Positions 23,101 through 29,503 of a DNA stretch of 48,373 nt are shown here, piece after piece (the first letter of the stretch is position 1; each line of letters opens with the position of its first letter). The stretch lies in the NCBI GenBank assembly GCA_000969725.1, contig JXSR01S004054.1, one strand, 5' to 3'. This DNA is from Ophiothrix spiculata. Its lineage: Eukaryota; Echinodermata; Ophiuroidea; Amphilepidida; Ophiotrichidae. The translations under genes were made by a program, and so were the position numbers. The notes beneath the pieces are model-generated. The model ran no database searches and was not told where the DNA came from. It saw only the letters and a program-made list of their open reading frames with translations.

Positions 23101-23323
23101 CGGTGGCTGCGTTCCTAAATCATATTCGTCTCCGAAATTTATTTGAAAGAACGTAAAATATAATTTTGTTATTATTATGAATATTATTTTTAACAGTTTG
23201 AACACCATGTTGTGCTTTTCTTTCAGTCTTTGTGTATCCAGTTTGAATGGCAAACTCTTTGTCCTGACTGTCCTGGAGGATTCTAGTGGCCAATGCAAGA
23301 TGCAACACAATGTGCAATATTAG
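6753..23323 (+). CDS. WDR31: WDR31 orthologue, WD40-repeat protein (six C-terminal exons, 5' partial)
   Basis: Joined exons are 6753-6906, 10508-10676, 11904-12045, 15347-15506, 22085-22154 and 23227-23323. They total 792 nt, which is 263 residues plus a TAG stop, and phases match at every junction. The product matches WDR31 in order: SGSRDKHVNMW, VVTGLAAG, CTGSRDNSVRLWD, QTSEDKCLRIWD, the family-typical KKQHIQT, SNGVGGQGCEAT, LWDVRTTKAVSEYRGHQQTV, TIRIWN and SGQLTSLAAGND. These are blades of a WD40 beta-propeller, a protein-interaction scaffold; WDR31 has been linked to cilia, but no activity can be read here. Vertebrate WDR31 is about 367 residues, so roughly the first 100 are missing. Introns are loaded with TIR elements, and three exons have local tandem duplications described separately. 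Confidence 0.92.
6914..7170. mobile_element. Palindromic MITE family C, copy 1
   Basis: Left arm AAGAAAGTCGTATCTGCAAT and GCTGCCATTTGT; right arm ACAAATGGCAGCCATTGC and TACGACTTTCTTGCACTCAC. Internal phrases AACCATTTCAAGAGC and GTCTTGGGTCAGTGGC recur in other copies. Six copies lie in this window (also 14812, 19878, 23581, 25625 and 28897). No coding capacity. Confidence 0.85.
7317..7634. mobile_element. Poly-G-ended TIR element family D, copy 1
   Basis: Ends GGGGCGCTTAAGTATAATGC and GCATTATACTTGAGTGGCCC, with the shared inner block TGCAGGCAT(A)GCGTGACCA. The interior matches 8311-8645 in reverse orientation (for example CTAGTGTTAAAACAGTAACA here and TGTTACTGTTTTAACACTAG there). The open frames inside are not genes. 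Confidence 0.85.
7635..8310. other. WDR31 intron, nothing recognised
   Basis: AT-rich intronic DNA between two inverted copies of family D. No repeat partner found. Confidence 0.4.
8311..8645. mobile_element. Poly-G-ended TIR element family D, copy 2 (inverted)
   Basis: Same ends as 7317-7634 (GGGCACTCAATTATAATG / CATTATACTTGAGTGCTC) with the interior reverse-complemented. The two copies form a widely spaced inverted pair inside a WDR31 intron. Confidence 0.85.
8667..8775 (+). pseudogene. 5' half of a decayed duplicate of WDR31 exon b
   Basis: CCCTATATAATAACAC, an intronic tract, the acceptor AATTAG and GGAGACAACCAGATCTG align with the functional exon and its upstream intron (10460-10550). 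After that the copy is damaged and reads into a stop. Similarity stops near TAGGTTGAGGGG. The rest of the exon reappears at 10092-10170 beyond inserted elements. Confidence 0.8.
8953..9813. mobile_element. MITE family A, copy 2, interrupted by family B
   Basis: TIRs AAAGGGGCATTGGACAAA and TTGTCCAATGTCCCTTT. Without the nested element the length is about 505 bp, close to copy 1 at 1411-1906. Shared interior includes TTATTTTGTTTGTTGAT and GGGTATGAGGCTATT. It lies between the two halves of the duplicated WDR31 exon. Confidence 0.85.
9063..9419. mobile_element. MITE family B, copy 1 (nested in family A)
   Basis: Starts TTAAAGGTGCAATTTATGAT and ends ATCATGAATTGCCCCTTTAA, an inverted pair with TTAA at both edges. 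It aligns end to end with 13853-14208 (shared CACTTGATTCCGA, GCAAGCACATATGAAAGAAT, TGACCTTGAGGGTGAAAAGT). About 356 bp, non-coding. Confidence 0.88.
9814..10091. other. Unassigned insert sequence
   Basis: Lies between family A copy 2 and the 3' half of the pseudo-exon. It holds a minus-strand open frame of 86 codons (9830-10090) with no recognisable motif; a real gene cannot be supported. Confidence 0.35.
10092..10170 (+). pseudogene. 3' half of the decayed duplicate of WDR31 exon b
   Basis: GTTAGGCTGTTGGATATAGA, then AACTGGCAACTGTCTG and CCATATTACGTAA match the functional exon at about 10546-10610. The frame is broken by TAG where the functional exon has a sense codon. Similarity is cut off by the element at 10170-10448. 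Confidence 0.85.
10170..10448. mobile_element. Small TIR element (CCATTAACCC ends)
   Basis: CCATTAACCCTTCACTCCG at the left and GGCTGAAAGGGTCAATGG at the right. It truncates the 3' half of the duplicated exon, and intron sequence matching the other copy resumes immediately after it. The ends resemble those at 33714-34032. Confidence 0.5.
10508..10676 (+). CDS. WDR31: WDR31 exon b
   Basis: Acceptor TTTTAATTAG and donor CTTAG|GTAAG. The two bases at the start complete a glycine codon, and two bases at the end are completed by exon c. Encodes DNKICTGSRDNSVRLWD, IETGNCLANVAILRNLVTHI and KWVPGQTSVAQTSEDKCL, a full WD blade plus the family-typical QTSEDK linker. Confidence 0.93.
10826..11221. mobile_element. 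TIR element family N, copy 1
   Basis: Outer ends TACGCTGGT / ACCAGCGTA, with inner GCAGGTAACCGCTAATCA mirrored near the right end. The interior (TCACCATTTTGTCAACGTCT, CACTCACAAACGATTG, GTGTAATTCTACTGGTCAAA) recurs at 26190-26500. Confidence 0.8.
11398..11758. mobile_element. Poly-G-ended TIR element family E with 8-bp TSD
   Basis: Inverted ends CCAGGGGGCTACTTAG and CTGAGTGGCCCCCCTTGG, followed inward by GTACACATGCGTGAACA and its mirror. Flanked by an exact direct repeat GATATTAT (11390-11397 and 11759-11766). The interior has repeats of AAAAAGGGGTGTTTTT. The two overlapping open frames here come from the element. Confidence 0.85.
11904..12045 (+). CDS. WDR31: WDR31 exon c
   Basis: Acceptor TATCACAG and donor CCACG|GTGAGT. 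Its first base completes Arg with exon b. Encodes IWDTRVLQEATVFPKKQHIQ, TSCDTSKDGNYVLTSSNG and VGGQGCEAT. It ends in phase 0, and exon d continues LWDVR as in WDR31. The last ~82 bp and the donor are tandemly repeated downstream. Confidence 0.93.
11964..12327 (+). repeat. Tandem repeat of WDR31 exon c 3' half plus splice donor
   Basis: A unit of about 102 bp covers TGCGATACTAGCAAAGATGG through GGGGTGCGAAGCCACG|GTGAGT and TAGGTTTGGATCATA. Donors fall after 12045, 12147 and 12248; a fourth decayed copy (to about 12327) lacks the donor. The first spacing is 102 nt and stays open, so use of donor 2 would insert 34 residues in frame. Reading beyond donor 2 meets a stop at about 12166. Confidence 0.95.
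12579..12941 (+). repeat. Left copy of a 360-bp duplicate beside the gap
   Basis: Matches 13069-13428 almost base for base (GATTGAAATATCCAAGCATG at the start, TATTATTTTCGTGCCTTG at the end) and stops exactly at the N run. Each copy also holds an internal inverted pair, CCAAGCATGGGAAAA / TTTTCCCATGCTTG. An assembly artefact, such as two haplotypes joined, is the simplest explanation. Confidence 0.9.
12942..12991. other. Assembly gap (50 N)
   Basis: Exactly 50 Ns, probably a placeholder rather than a measured length. The open frame spanning it is meaningless. Confidence 1.
13069..13428 (+). repeat. Right copy of the 360-bp duplicate beside the gap
   Basis: Pairs with 12579-12941 and then continues into unique sequence (GAGGATCTACTATATACAC), whereas the left copy is cut by the gap. 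Confidence 0.9.
13429..13852. other. WDR31 intron, nothing recognised
   Basis: AT-rich intronic sequence without a recognised repeat or exon. Confidence 0.4.
13853..14208. mobile_element. MITE family B, copy 2
   Basis: TTAAAGGCGCAATTCATGAT to ATCATGAATTTGCCCCTTTAA; full-length partner of 9063-9419. Confidence 0.88.
14215..14490. mobile_element. Repeat family P, copy 1
   Basis: Shares GCGGCCGAAAA, ACAAATTTCCG-like and AAGGAACCTGAGACA blocks with 18491-18817. The right end (AGTTCTG-TTTTTTTACCTTAGG) mirrors a left-end phrase in the other copy. The short open frame here is AT-rich element sequence. Confidence 0.55.
14523..14757 (+). repeat. Tandem repeat, 68-bp unit, about 3.5 copies
   Basis: GTTGAAATTAGC recurs at about 14529, 14597, 14665 and 14733, with TTTTGCACAAATTT, TTGATTTTATA and CAGGCCTGTAACATTT in each unit. 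Related phrases occur near 24250-24330. Confidence 0.9.
14812..15060. mobile_element. Palindromic MITE family C, copy 2
   Basis: GTCATGTGAGTGCAAGAAGG at the left and CTTTCTTGCACTCG at the right, with GAACCATTTCAAGAGCCACT in the middle. It abuts the triplicated 3' splice site of WDR31 exon d. Confidence 0.85.
15066..15431 (+). repeat. Tandem triplication of WDR31 exon d acceptor and 5' half
   Basis: Three units each contain TTTTCTC(C/A)ACTG(C/T)AG followed by TTATGGGATGT(A/T)CGTAC and CAGCAGACAGTAGGGG. Exon starts would be 15086, 15214 and 15347 (spacings 128 and 133). Units 1 and 2 read into stop codons and differ in G-tract length (5, about 10 and 6 G). Only the third continues into the rest of the exon. 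Confidence 0.95.
15347..15506 (+). CDS. WDR31: WDR31 exon d
   Basis: Acceptor CAACTGCAG, donor CTACAG|GTAAGC. Encodes LWDVRTTKAVSEYRGHQQTV, GGCAFLPRVSSSNEYIATCG and NDSTIRIWNRNTT. Starts in phase 0 and ends in phase 1. It is the third of three repeated acceptor copies and the only one with an open frame throughout. Confidence 0.93.
15603..15948. mobile_element. TIR element, TTAGGCCAA family, copy 2
   Basis: Left end TTAGGCCAAGTAAAAAAATT then TGTTTCTCGTCC; the right end mirrors it (GGACAAGAAACATAAACA, TTTTACTTTGTCTTA). Just upstream, 15566-15600 (TATGGTGCACTATACCTCCC) resembles the 3' tail of the SINE at 32665. Confidence 0.65.
15949..17074. other. WDR31 intron, nothing firmly recognised
   Basis: AT-rich. 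A weak inverted pair GCGCTCGCAATATGG (about 16297) / CCATATTGCATATGC (about 16777) may mark an old element. No exon seen. Confidence 0.35.
17075..17105 (+). repeat. (TAA)n microsatellite
   Basis: About nine perfect TAA units. Confidence 0.98.
17711..18240 (+). repeat. Minisatellite, 90-bp unit, about 6 copies
   Basis: CAGTAACATAAAAC recurs at 17802, 17892, 17982, 18072 and 18153, with a diverged first unit from 17711 (periods 91, 90, 90, 90, 81). Each unit holds TTTTCTGCATTTTAGCTC and GATGTTTTACCAAGAAAT. Units 2 and 6 share a variant (ATCTTTTATGCTATCGATG), which hints at higher-order structure. Each unit contains a pyrimidine-rich TAG that resembles a 3' splice site. Confidence 0.95.
18241..18490. 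other. WDR31 intron, nothing recognised
   Basis: Short AT-rich interval without recognisable features. Confidence 0.35.
18491..18817. mobile_element. TIR element, TTAGGCCAA ends with family P interior
   Basis: TTAGGCCAAGAAAAAAAATAC and TTGTTTCAGGTTACC at the left are mirrored by GGAACCTGAGACAAAG and TTTTTTGGCCTA at the right. The interior matches 14215-14490 (GGCCGAAAAA, AATTTCCGCATAGC). Confidence 0.65.
19050..19275. mobile_element. Poly-G/C-ended element related to family F
   Basis: A run of C (19055-19065) at the left and CTTACCAAAACCAAAGTTAG, then CTCCCCCTCCCCGGGG, at the right. The right part resembles the family F right end (CCTACCAAAACCAAAATTGA). Probably truncated or rearranged. Confidence 0.55.
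19276..19877. other. WDR31 intron with a GGGATTTAAATT-type repeat
   Basis: About 19540-19740 contains GGGATTTAAATTTGCGAAT and TTAAATCCCTTGCAAAATTA, an imperfect inverted set also echoed at about 25110-25195. The 104-codon open frame here (from 19522) shows no motif and falls in this repeat. Confidence 0.4.
19878..20466. mobile_element. MITE family C copy 3 split by a family G element
   Basis: Family C ends are CAAGAGTGCAAAAATGTCG at the left and GCTTTCTTGCACTAACCTGA at the right. The interior is interrupted at about 19974-20290 by family G (TAGGTATGTGCAGCCCGGG ... GGCACATACCCATACCT, with GGTCAAAAATAGGGTCTATG). Family C sequence resumes at GTCTTGGTTCAGTGGC. Confidence 0.75.
20467..21090. other. 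WDR31 intron, nothing recognised
   Basis: No exon found; AAAAAAGAAAAAAAAA purine stretch near 20915. Confidence 0.35.
21091..21313. mobile_element. Small TIR element family H
   Basis: TTAAGGTGCGTTTACGCTGTG and CACAGTGTAAACGCAACTTTA are inverted ends, with TTA at both outer edges; GTAACGAC/GTCGTTAC continues the symmetry inward. About 220 bp. A TTA duplication would fit PIF/Harbinger-type MITEs (inference). Confidence 0.75.
21314..21733. other. WDR31 intron, nothing recognised
   Basis: AT-rich intronic DNA. Confidence 0.35.
21734..22036. mobile_element. TIR element family I, copy 1
   Basis: TACCCTGGTCACATAACC at the left and GGTTATGTGACCAGGGTGTA at the right. The interior has GCCGGTGTCCAGACGGTGTC and GCGTCTGACCGGGCATCGC. 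It matches 41013-41307 through most of its length. It lies 48 bp before WDR31 exon e. Confidence 0.88.
22085..22154 (+). CDS. WDR31: WDR31 exon e
   Basis: Acceptor TTTTTGCAG, donor GGCAG|GTAAGA. Encodes DCVSMMTIPGSGQLTSLAAG and NDG with split codons at both ends. Corresponds to the GSGPLTSLAVGD stretch of vertebrate WDR31. It is sandwiched between family I and family G elements. Confidence 0.88.
22190..22546. mobile_element. Poly-G-ended TIR element family G, copy 2
   Basis: Poly-G then CGGTACTCATT and TAGGTATGTG at the left; GGCACATACCCATACCTTCC and poly-C at the right. The interior TTTTTGGTCAAAAATAGGGT and AAATGAGCATCTTGGGGAG is shared with 19974-20290 and, inverted, 45249-45584. Confidence 0.85.
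22547..23226. other. WDR31 last intron, nothing recognised
   Basis: AT-rich DNA ending in the CTTTCTTTCAG acceptor at 23226. Confidence 0.4.
23227..23323 (+). CDS. WDR31: WDR31 terminal coding exon f
   Basis: Acceptor TCTTTCAG. Its first base completes Ser, then LCVSSLNGKLFVLTVLEDSS, GQCKMQHNVQY and the stop TAG. This matches the last propeller strands of WDR31 (SLLCASFNRGIHLL in vertebrates). Confidence 0.88.
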
Positions 23324-23347
23324 TAGAAAAACTCTATCACAACTGTG

Positions 23348-23482
23348 ACCACCTCACATATAGACTACTCGATTCGTCCACGGGTAAAATCATGACACGA
23401 CTGGAAATGTTGTCAACCACCTCACATTTAAAGCACTCGATTCATCCACGGGTAAAATCATGACAAACTGGAAATGTTGTCA
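23348..23482 (+). repeat. Tandem duplication (67-68 bp x 2) in the presumed WDR31 3' UTR
   Basis: ACCACCTCACAT(A/T)TA, ACTCGATTC(G/A)TCCACGG, GTAAAATCATGACA and GGAAATGTTGTCA occur twice back to back (23348-23415 and 23416-23482), 25 bp after the stop codon. Confidence 0.93.
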
Positions 23483-23580
23483 TGCGTCTATTTTTCATTA
23501 TATCTTGAAAGCGAATTTGTTGTACCCCCCTTGTTCCATTAATTGACCCAAGCCATTCTAAAGTCTTAAAAACAAGACGT

Positions 23581-23769
23581 CATTTGAGTGCATGAAAGTC
23601 GTATCTGCAATGGCTGCCTTGTGTTACATTTTTTAACACCTAGTCACTAAAATTTCACAAATCCCTCAAAATTTCTCTGCCAAATGTCAGTGGCTCTTTA
23701 AATGGTTCTTCAAAAATTAATTACAAATGGCAGCTATTGCAGATACAACTTTCTTGCACTCACATGACA
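23581..23769. mobile_element. Palindromic MITE family C, copy 4
   Basis: GAGTGCATGAAAGTCGTATC and AACTTTCTTGCACTCACATG flank the central AAATGGTTCTTCA motif. About 190 bp. Confidence 0.85.
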
Positions 23770-23784
23770 AAGTGCTCTGTTTTG

Positions 23785-24640
23785 CAGGTTCTTTATTCTT
23801 CAGCATGTGTTGTCAAGTTATACCCTGCGCTGTACACAAGCCATGATGTGATTGGCAAAAGAATGTATCAGGATCTTCCCATCATGCTTTGCTTCCAATG
23901 GGATTTTTGGTGTGGATGACAAGAAAAGAAGAGAAGGAAGAAACAAAACAGAAACGAAAAACAAAAATGAGGGCGAGGAAAGTAAAATTAGGCTCAGCCC
24001 CAAACCAGAACCATATTATTATAACCTGTACAAAAATCCTATTGGAAGTAAGGCATGATGGGAAGGTCCTGTTATCTTCTTTTGGTTGTTGCAATGATAG
24101 CCAAATCAACATAGATGGCGGATGCGTGGGGGGGGGACCCCTAAATTTCACAAGGGGGGACGGATCCCCCCTAAAAAGAAAGGAAATTGAAATTTCCCTT
24201 TCCCTTTGTTTTGATATTTTAAATGGGAAAAATCTAAACATGTAAATTTTCAGTTAAAAATTTCCATTTTTGCACAAATTTCAAGATTTTTAAAACAATT
24301 TGTAGCTGAAATTAGCTGATTTTACAGATTTTTTTTTTCGCCCGCTATGCACATATTACAAATAATCATAATTTTCCTCTGGCCATTTTTGCTCAAAAAA
24401 ATTTTGATTAAAAAAAATTAGCCATCCCCCCCCCCTAAAATTTTAACCTTCCGCCGCCAATGCAAATCTAGTTCTTGTCACTAGGTAAATTGACCAGTAA
24501 TCATGTTCGTCATACTTGAGCATGGCTTGCGTATTGGCACAATTGTTACCATTGTCTGGACTCAGTTTGCAGAGCGTTTGTTTACCTTAAAATGGAGCTT
24601 ATTTTTCTATCACAAATGAAAATTTATGATCTGTGCATAG
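23785..24640. mobile_element. Family S TIR element broken by two nested elements
   Basis: The outer parts match 28466-28797: GTGTTGTCAAGT(TA) near 23808, TCTTGTCACTAGGTAAATTG at about 24475 and GGAGCTTATTTTTC at about 24595. Nested element 1 is 23869-24071, with TIRs GGATCTTCCCATCATGC and GCATGATGGGAAGGTCC. Nested element 2 is about 24108-24467, with GATGGCGGATGCGTGGGGG and CCTTCCGCCGCCAATG. The three overlapping open frames of 60-120 codons here are repeat by-products. Confidence 0.7.
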
Positions 24641-25624
24641 TAAAAACATGATGCAGGGCATCAGCAATTCTGGTAAAGTGTGTTTGCTAATTTGAGGTTT
24701 GGGAGGTTATTGGAACTTGTATCACCAATTCAAAAGCATTAACAAAAGTGCAGGGACCAATGTTGTAAATTGTTATATTTAGACCAAAACAACAGAGACC
24801 AGAAACAGTTAACCCACATCGAGTAGAACTGATTGTCTCAGTGGGATGAAGAAAACATGATGCAGAGTAAAGCTGAAAGAAAAAAACACACACAACGGAT
24901 GGGCTACAGAGTTCCAGCTTGATGACCCTATTTACCAAACAGATGCAGTGGACAAAGTGTATTTTGTGGACCAAGCACCAGATTTTTCCAATACTGTAAA
25001 TGATTTAAATCGGCAAGGACACAATTCAGCGAATTTCAATTAGTCAACAGCTTTAATTTCTATTAGTTTAGAAAGTTTGGTATTAGTTTTAATGGTAAAT
25101 AAAATTTAAGTGAAGGATTTAATTAATTTAGAGATTTGCAATCTTGGGAAATTAGGAAAATTAAATCCCTAGCAAAAAATACCTCACTTTACAGTATATA
25201 TATAGATAAATCATTTACCCGTGGTTTGATAATAACCTGCTCTTTTGAGTAAACTTGACCGTCCCAATCTATATGTTAAAAACTCAAAACTTGCACAATA
25301 TTTCAAAATGGTAAAATTAAGCATCTATGATGTCTTGGTCATTTGTGAAATTCTTGGTTGACAAAATAGTTTACAACAATAAAGATATGTAGTGTATTAT
25401 GTGGTGACCATATCATCCAAAGTTCGAAAGCATAATCCAGAGGGTGATAAAAATATTGCACAAAGCACGTTTAACTTATGAATTATGTTGGTGGTCAATA
25501 TATTCAAAATCACAACCGTGCAGTAAGAAAAAAAAATAATGAAAAATGTGTATCCTTTTTATGATACATCTATATTCATACATAATGTGTACATTATAGT
25601 GTATTATTTATTATCAACATTTTA
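24641..25624. other. Intergenic, nothing firmly recognised
   Basis: A minus-strand open frame of 95 codons (24687-24974) has no recognisable motif. About 25110-25195 carries the GGATTTAATT / TTAAATCCCTAGC repeat also seen near 19540. No gene supported. Confidence 0.4.
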
Positions 25625-25800
25625 TGATGAATACAAGAAAGTTGTACTTGCAAAAGCTGCCATATGTCATTCATGTAACAGCTTTCCTTTTTCCTGAAGA
25701 ACCAAGACTCATAGCTTTGACTAAGTCTGGGTTGAGCAATGCAAAATTATGACAAATGGCAGCTATCGCTGTTACGATTTTCTTGCCTTCACATGATGAA
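25625..25800. mobile_element. Palindromic MITE family C, copy 5
   Basis: ACAAGAAAGTTGTACTTGCA and GCTGCCATATGTCAT mirrored by ATGACAAATGGCAGCTATCG and TTTCTTGCCTTCACATGA. More diverged than the other copies. Confidence 0.75.
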
Positions 25801-26189
25801 ATATTATTGCACTTAATTGTTTTTAGTCCTGTCAGCTGAATATTGCAGATGATTTTTATGTAGCTAATTTTCACTAATTGTTATTTTGGCTCGTATATTA
25901 TTTTTGTATACCTCAATATAATTTGTAAAGTTATAGAGAGCTGGTTATATATTTCGTTTGGCCCTTTCAATTTGAATTTACTAACACAGGTTCAACATAT
26001 GTACTCTTTGTCTTTGCTCATGTGAGGTATTTGTGACAATCCATCTCATATCTCTGGTAAAGTTGACTTTTTTTCATTTTAAGCTACAGAACAAAATACC
26101 CGCAAGTCATATTCCTACAAAATTAGGATTTTTTGCAGATTTGAAATGTCCATGGTGTTTCTTTATCTCGTAGCAAAATGTCAGCTATG
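25801..26189. other. Intergenic, nothing recognised
   Basis: AT-rich DNA. Confidence 0.35.
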
Positions 26190-26500
26190 CTGTGCTCCGA
26201 CGTCTCATCCAAAATAGGACACCAGTAACCGCTAATCAATCTAAGCACTTGATTGGGCCGAATCCTGAAGGCATTTGTTTTCAGCATCAAACACATAACA
26301 CGCGTGACGCATTGGTGATTGCGCGAATTTCTTGTAACGACCTCTGCATGACGCCGCGCATGTAAACATCACCATTTTGTCAACCTCTTCACCAAAGCCT
26401 TCCACTCACAAACGATTGCCAAGTAGTTAGATAGGGCAAGTGAGCTGGCAAGTTGTGTAATTCTACTGGTCAAAATTTTTACTAATTATGATCATGATTA
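26190..26500. mobile_element. TIR element family N, copy 2 (partial)
   Basis: GTGCTCCGACGTCTCATCCA through GTAATTCTACTGGTCAAAAT aligns with 10826-11140. The right end present in copy 1 is missing. Confidence 0.8.
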
Positions 26501-26945
26501 TGTCCATGAGCAAGACAAGGTGTCAGATGGGTTTCTATATAATTACACTCTGACCAAAAGACCATTTTGTCTATGTATGAAATAAATAACAAGGGTTTAT
26601 TGTATTCAAGACAACATTGTTTATGCATAATAATGATGAAATAGAATTCTGTTATTTGTCTTCAATACAATGATATATTGGCCTTGTCATGAGCTAGAAA
26701 AATTAGTAACTATGTCTCGTCCATTATTTTTCACAACTCATGGCTTGACCATGCATTATATCTTCAATTTCCATTCTATCTCTTTGTACAACTCTGTTTA
26801 ATTTAACCTCCCAAACTTGATCAAAATACAAAATGTAGTTTCACATATTTTAAAATGTCAAATTATCCTTGGTCCATGCAAAACGTTCAGTATCCTTTGG
26901 TAGTTTTTACCAGTATTAGTTTAACCAGTATTAGTAAAACATCTT
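26501..26945. other. Intergenic, nothing recognised
   Basis: AT-rich DNA. Confidence 0.35.
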
Positions 26946-27116
26946 GGCCCATATTCCAGAAAGGTGTATTTAGCTAAACCACTGTTTTGATTCTCGTCAA
27001 CAGCACAGCTGATTGAACTGTTCCCCTTGAAAGCTGCAATGGTGCGTATCATTCCTGGACAGTTGATGTTCAGTTAAACCGTGGTTTAGCTAAACACCTT
27101 TCTGGAATACGGGCCC
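26946..27116. mobile_element. Small palindromic element (GGCCCATATTCCAGAAAGG ends)
   Basis: GGCCCATATTCCAGAAAGGT and CCTTTCTGGAATACGGGCCC are inverted ends; TTAGCTAAACCACTG / GTGGTTTAGCTAA continue inward. About 170 bp. Confidence 0.85.
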
Positions 27117-28059
27117 TTATTTCTATATGTGTAATAGTCTTATGTGTTTCATTTTGAAACTGTCGAGACATCTCAGCATCTTTTTATAACAATGTTTGAT
27201 GAATGATTAGTGGAGTATTTTGATGAGTCTGTATATTTTTGATATAATCTGTGTACATGTTTTCAACATTCATTGTATGATTGGAGTGTGCTAATTATCC
27301 GTTAATGTACATGATTTCTGTAATCTCATTGGTCAAACATTTTAAACAAAACCTGTACTCATGGTTTTCATATATAAAAATATACCAAACCCTGATTAAA
27401 TCTTGTATTCTGTGACTCTTACACAAACTCAATACTGCTAGTTAATCATTGAACTGATAATGTGTTCATGCGTTGTTTAAGCTGCTGCGTAAGAGTGTAT
27501 TGTGTATGTAATACAGTGTTTTCAATGCGAGCGTTCATGCTCAAATCAAAACGTGCACATCCAAACAAGTGCGCTGCACAGATGTTACTCGGGGTTTTCA
27601 ATGCTTTGTTTACACGACGATGTTATAACTATTGTTGTTTTCAATGGTAGGTTAACCAACAAGATTACAAAAATCATTTACGCTTATAAGGGTAAAATCG
27701 TTGCCCTCTGCTTTTTCTTACAAAATACAGGAAATTCTAGGGTCTGGTGTCATATTCCATTCGGCCTGAATTCGACCCTAGATATTTGCCCGTATTCTTT
27801 AAACAAGCAGGTGGTAACTTATAGGATCAACTATTCAGCATATATTCAACTCATGTTTAATTTTATATTTTGAAACTTTTTATGTTTTTTTTCTTTCACC
27901 TTGATTTTGTTTTATGCTCAAATGAAAATGTGAAATGTAGAATCTTTGTGGGCAATATTTTAATTTAGACAAGTTTGTCGTGGCGCTTGAATATTATAGT
28001 ACTACTGTTTTGTTGTAAGTGTGCTTTAAAAATATCTAAATTTGTTGTTAAAATTTGAA
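27117..28059. other. Intergenic, nothing recognised
   Basis: The 123-codon plus-strand frame (27502-27873) is unlike any family I know and overlaps another frame; not accepted as a gene. Confidence 0.4.
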
Positions 28060-28140
28060 AATAAGATTTAGAGTGCATTATGCCTCCCTGAACTCGGTAA
28101 CTCTGTACTGATGTCAGATAACCACTGTGCTTAAAGTCAC
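28060..28140. repeat. SINE/LINE-type 3' tail fragment
   Basis: GATTTAGAGTGCATTATGCC and TCCCTGAAC ... ACCACTGTGCTTAAAG resemble the tail of the SINE at 32665-33018 (GATTTATAGTGCGCAATGCC, ACCACTGTGGCCTAAG). Confidence 0.5.
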
Positions 28141-28465
28141 TCAAATATATCTGGTTCAAGATGAATAAGTAATTTTGGGCAAACAAGCCATCAAAGATGC
28201 TTTGCTTCTCATGCAACACACGTCAAGCTCGTCATTGAACTTCACTCAGCTTCCAGAAGTCAATTTATGTCATTCAAAGGTTGCCATAGACTAAAAAATC
28301 TAACTGAGATAAACGCGTTCAAAGATTAGTAAGCTCATATGTTTTCTATTGACATTCCTAAGAATATATATAATTTTATTTATTATTACCCTTTTTTTTT
28401 GAAATGAAGCTTTGCAGGTGTTTTGAAGCAACCATAAAGATTTTGTGACATCAATGCAAAGGAGC

Positions 28466-28797
28466 TTACTGTAAAGTCAATCTTCGAAATAAGCTCCCCG
28501 TTTTGTGGGTTTTTACTCATCGACGCGTGTTGTCAAGTAGTACTCTGCGCATAAGCGACCCACTGCAATTCACGCAGTTGAATGTGATTGGTTGTTACCG
28601 TGATCGTCATGTGACAAGTTCTTGTCACTGGGGCAAATTGACCAGTCATAATGATCGTCATGCGTCAGCTGTGTCAGGTGATTTAAATTCTGAATTATGC
28701 GTATGCACTGACTGTTTAGAAGCTTAATTGTTTGAATATTTTGGATGCGATTTTCAGGGAGCTTATTTTGCAGATTGACTGTAATGTAGCAACTTGT
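28466..28797. mobile_element. TIR element family S, copy 1
   Basis: CTTACTGTAAAGTCAATCTT and CGAAATAAGCTCCC at the left; GGGAGCTTATTTTGCAGATT and GACTGTAATGTAGC at the right. The two small open frames inside are not genes. The interrupted copy is at 23785-24640. Confidence 0.8.
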
Positions 28798-28896
28798 TAT
28801 GAATATGTAGGACACTGTAACTTGCAAGATCGAGTTACACACAACAGGCTCTGAAACCAGAACAAAATACACTTTAGATCTCAGCCCATTATATTG

Positions 28897-29104
28897 CCAT
28901 GTGAGTGCAAGAAAGTTGTATCTGCAATGGCTGCCCTAAGTTATATTTATTTTACACCTTGTCACAAAAATGTGAAAAATCTCTCAAAATATTCCTGTCT
29001 TTTCAAGAACCACTGACTCAAGACTGGAGGTCATGCAGTGTGCAATCCAAATTTATGATGTAAGGCAGCTATTGCAGATACAACTTTCTTGCACTCACAT
29101 GACG
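28897..29104. mobile_element. Palindromic MITE family C, copy 6
   Basis: ATGTGAGTGCAAGAAAGTTG and CAACTTTCTTGCACTCACAT are almost perfect inverted ends; AAGAACCACTGACTCAAGAC in the centre. Confidence 0.88.
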
Positions 29105-29503
29105 ATATTTACATAATGCTGATCATTGTATTTTGAACAATTTGCAAAGTGAGCCCAAAGGATCTTTGGGCGAAGTATTTAATGGATCGATCCTTGCAGA
29201 AATTTATTAACATGATTTACTTCGAGGCATATTAGAGAATTGACACAGCCAAAAAGGATTACTAGTATAATAAGCAGGGTATTGTAAATAAATACTGGTT
29301 TGACCAGGACTATTTATTATCCATCCACACTTGGACAATAATGTATAATTGATTGTAAAAACTATACACAATTTACCTTTTTCTACAAACAGAGCATTTT
29401 ATCTTATAAGAACAAGTTACATGTTGAAAATGTAAGGCTAATAAAGGCTTTCTTTTTCAGTAATCACCCTGGAAAAGATGAGTACAATTTTAGTACAACA
29501 TTC
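29105..29503. other. Intergenic, nothing recognised
   Basis: AT-rich DNA without a repeat partner in this window. Confidence 0.35.

Noticed and set aside
23882-24245. Two opposing frames of about 118 codons
   Set aside because: Both span nested TIR elements inside the broken family S copy; they are lysine- or phenylalanine-rich low-complexity products.
27502-27873. 123-codon plus-strand frame
   Set aside because: No motif, overlaps another frame, composition like the surrounding AT-rich DNA.
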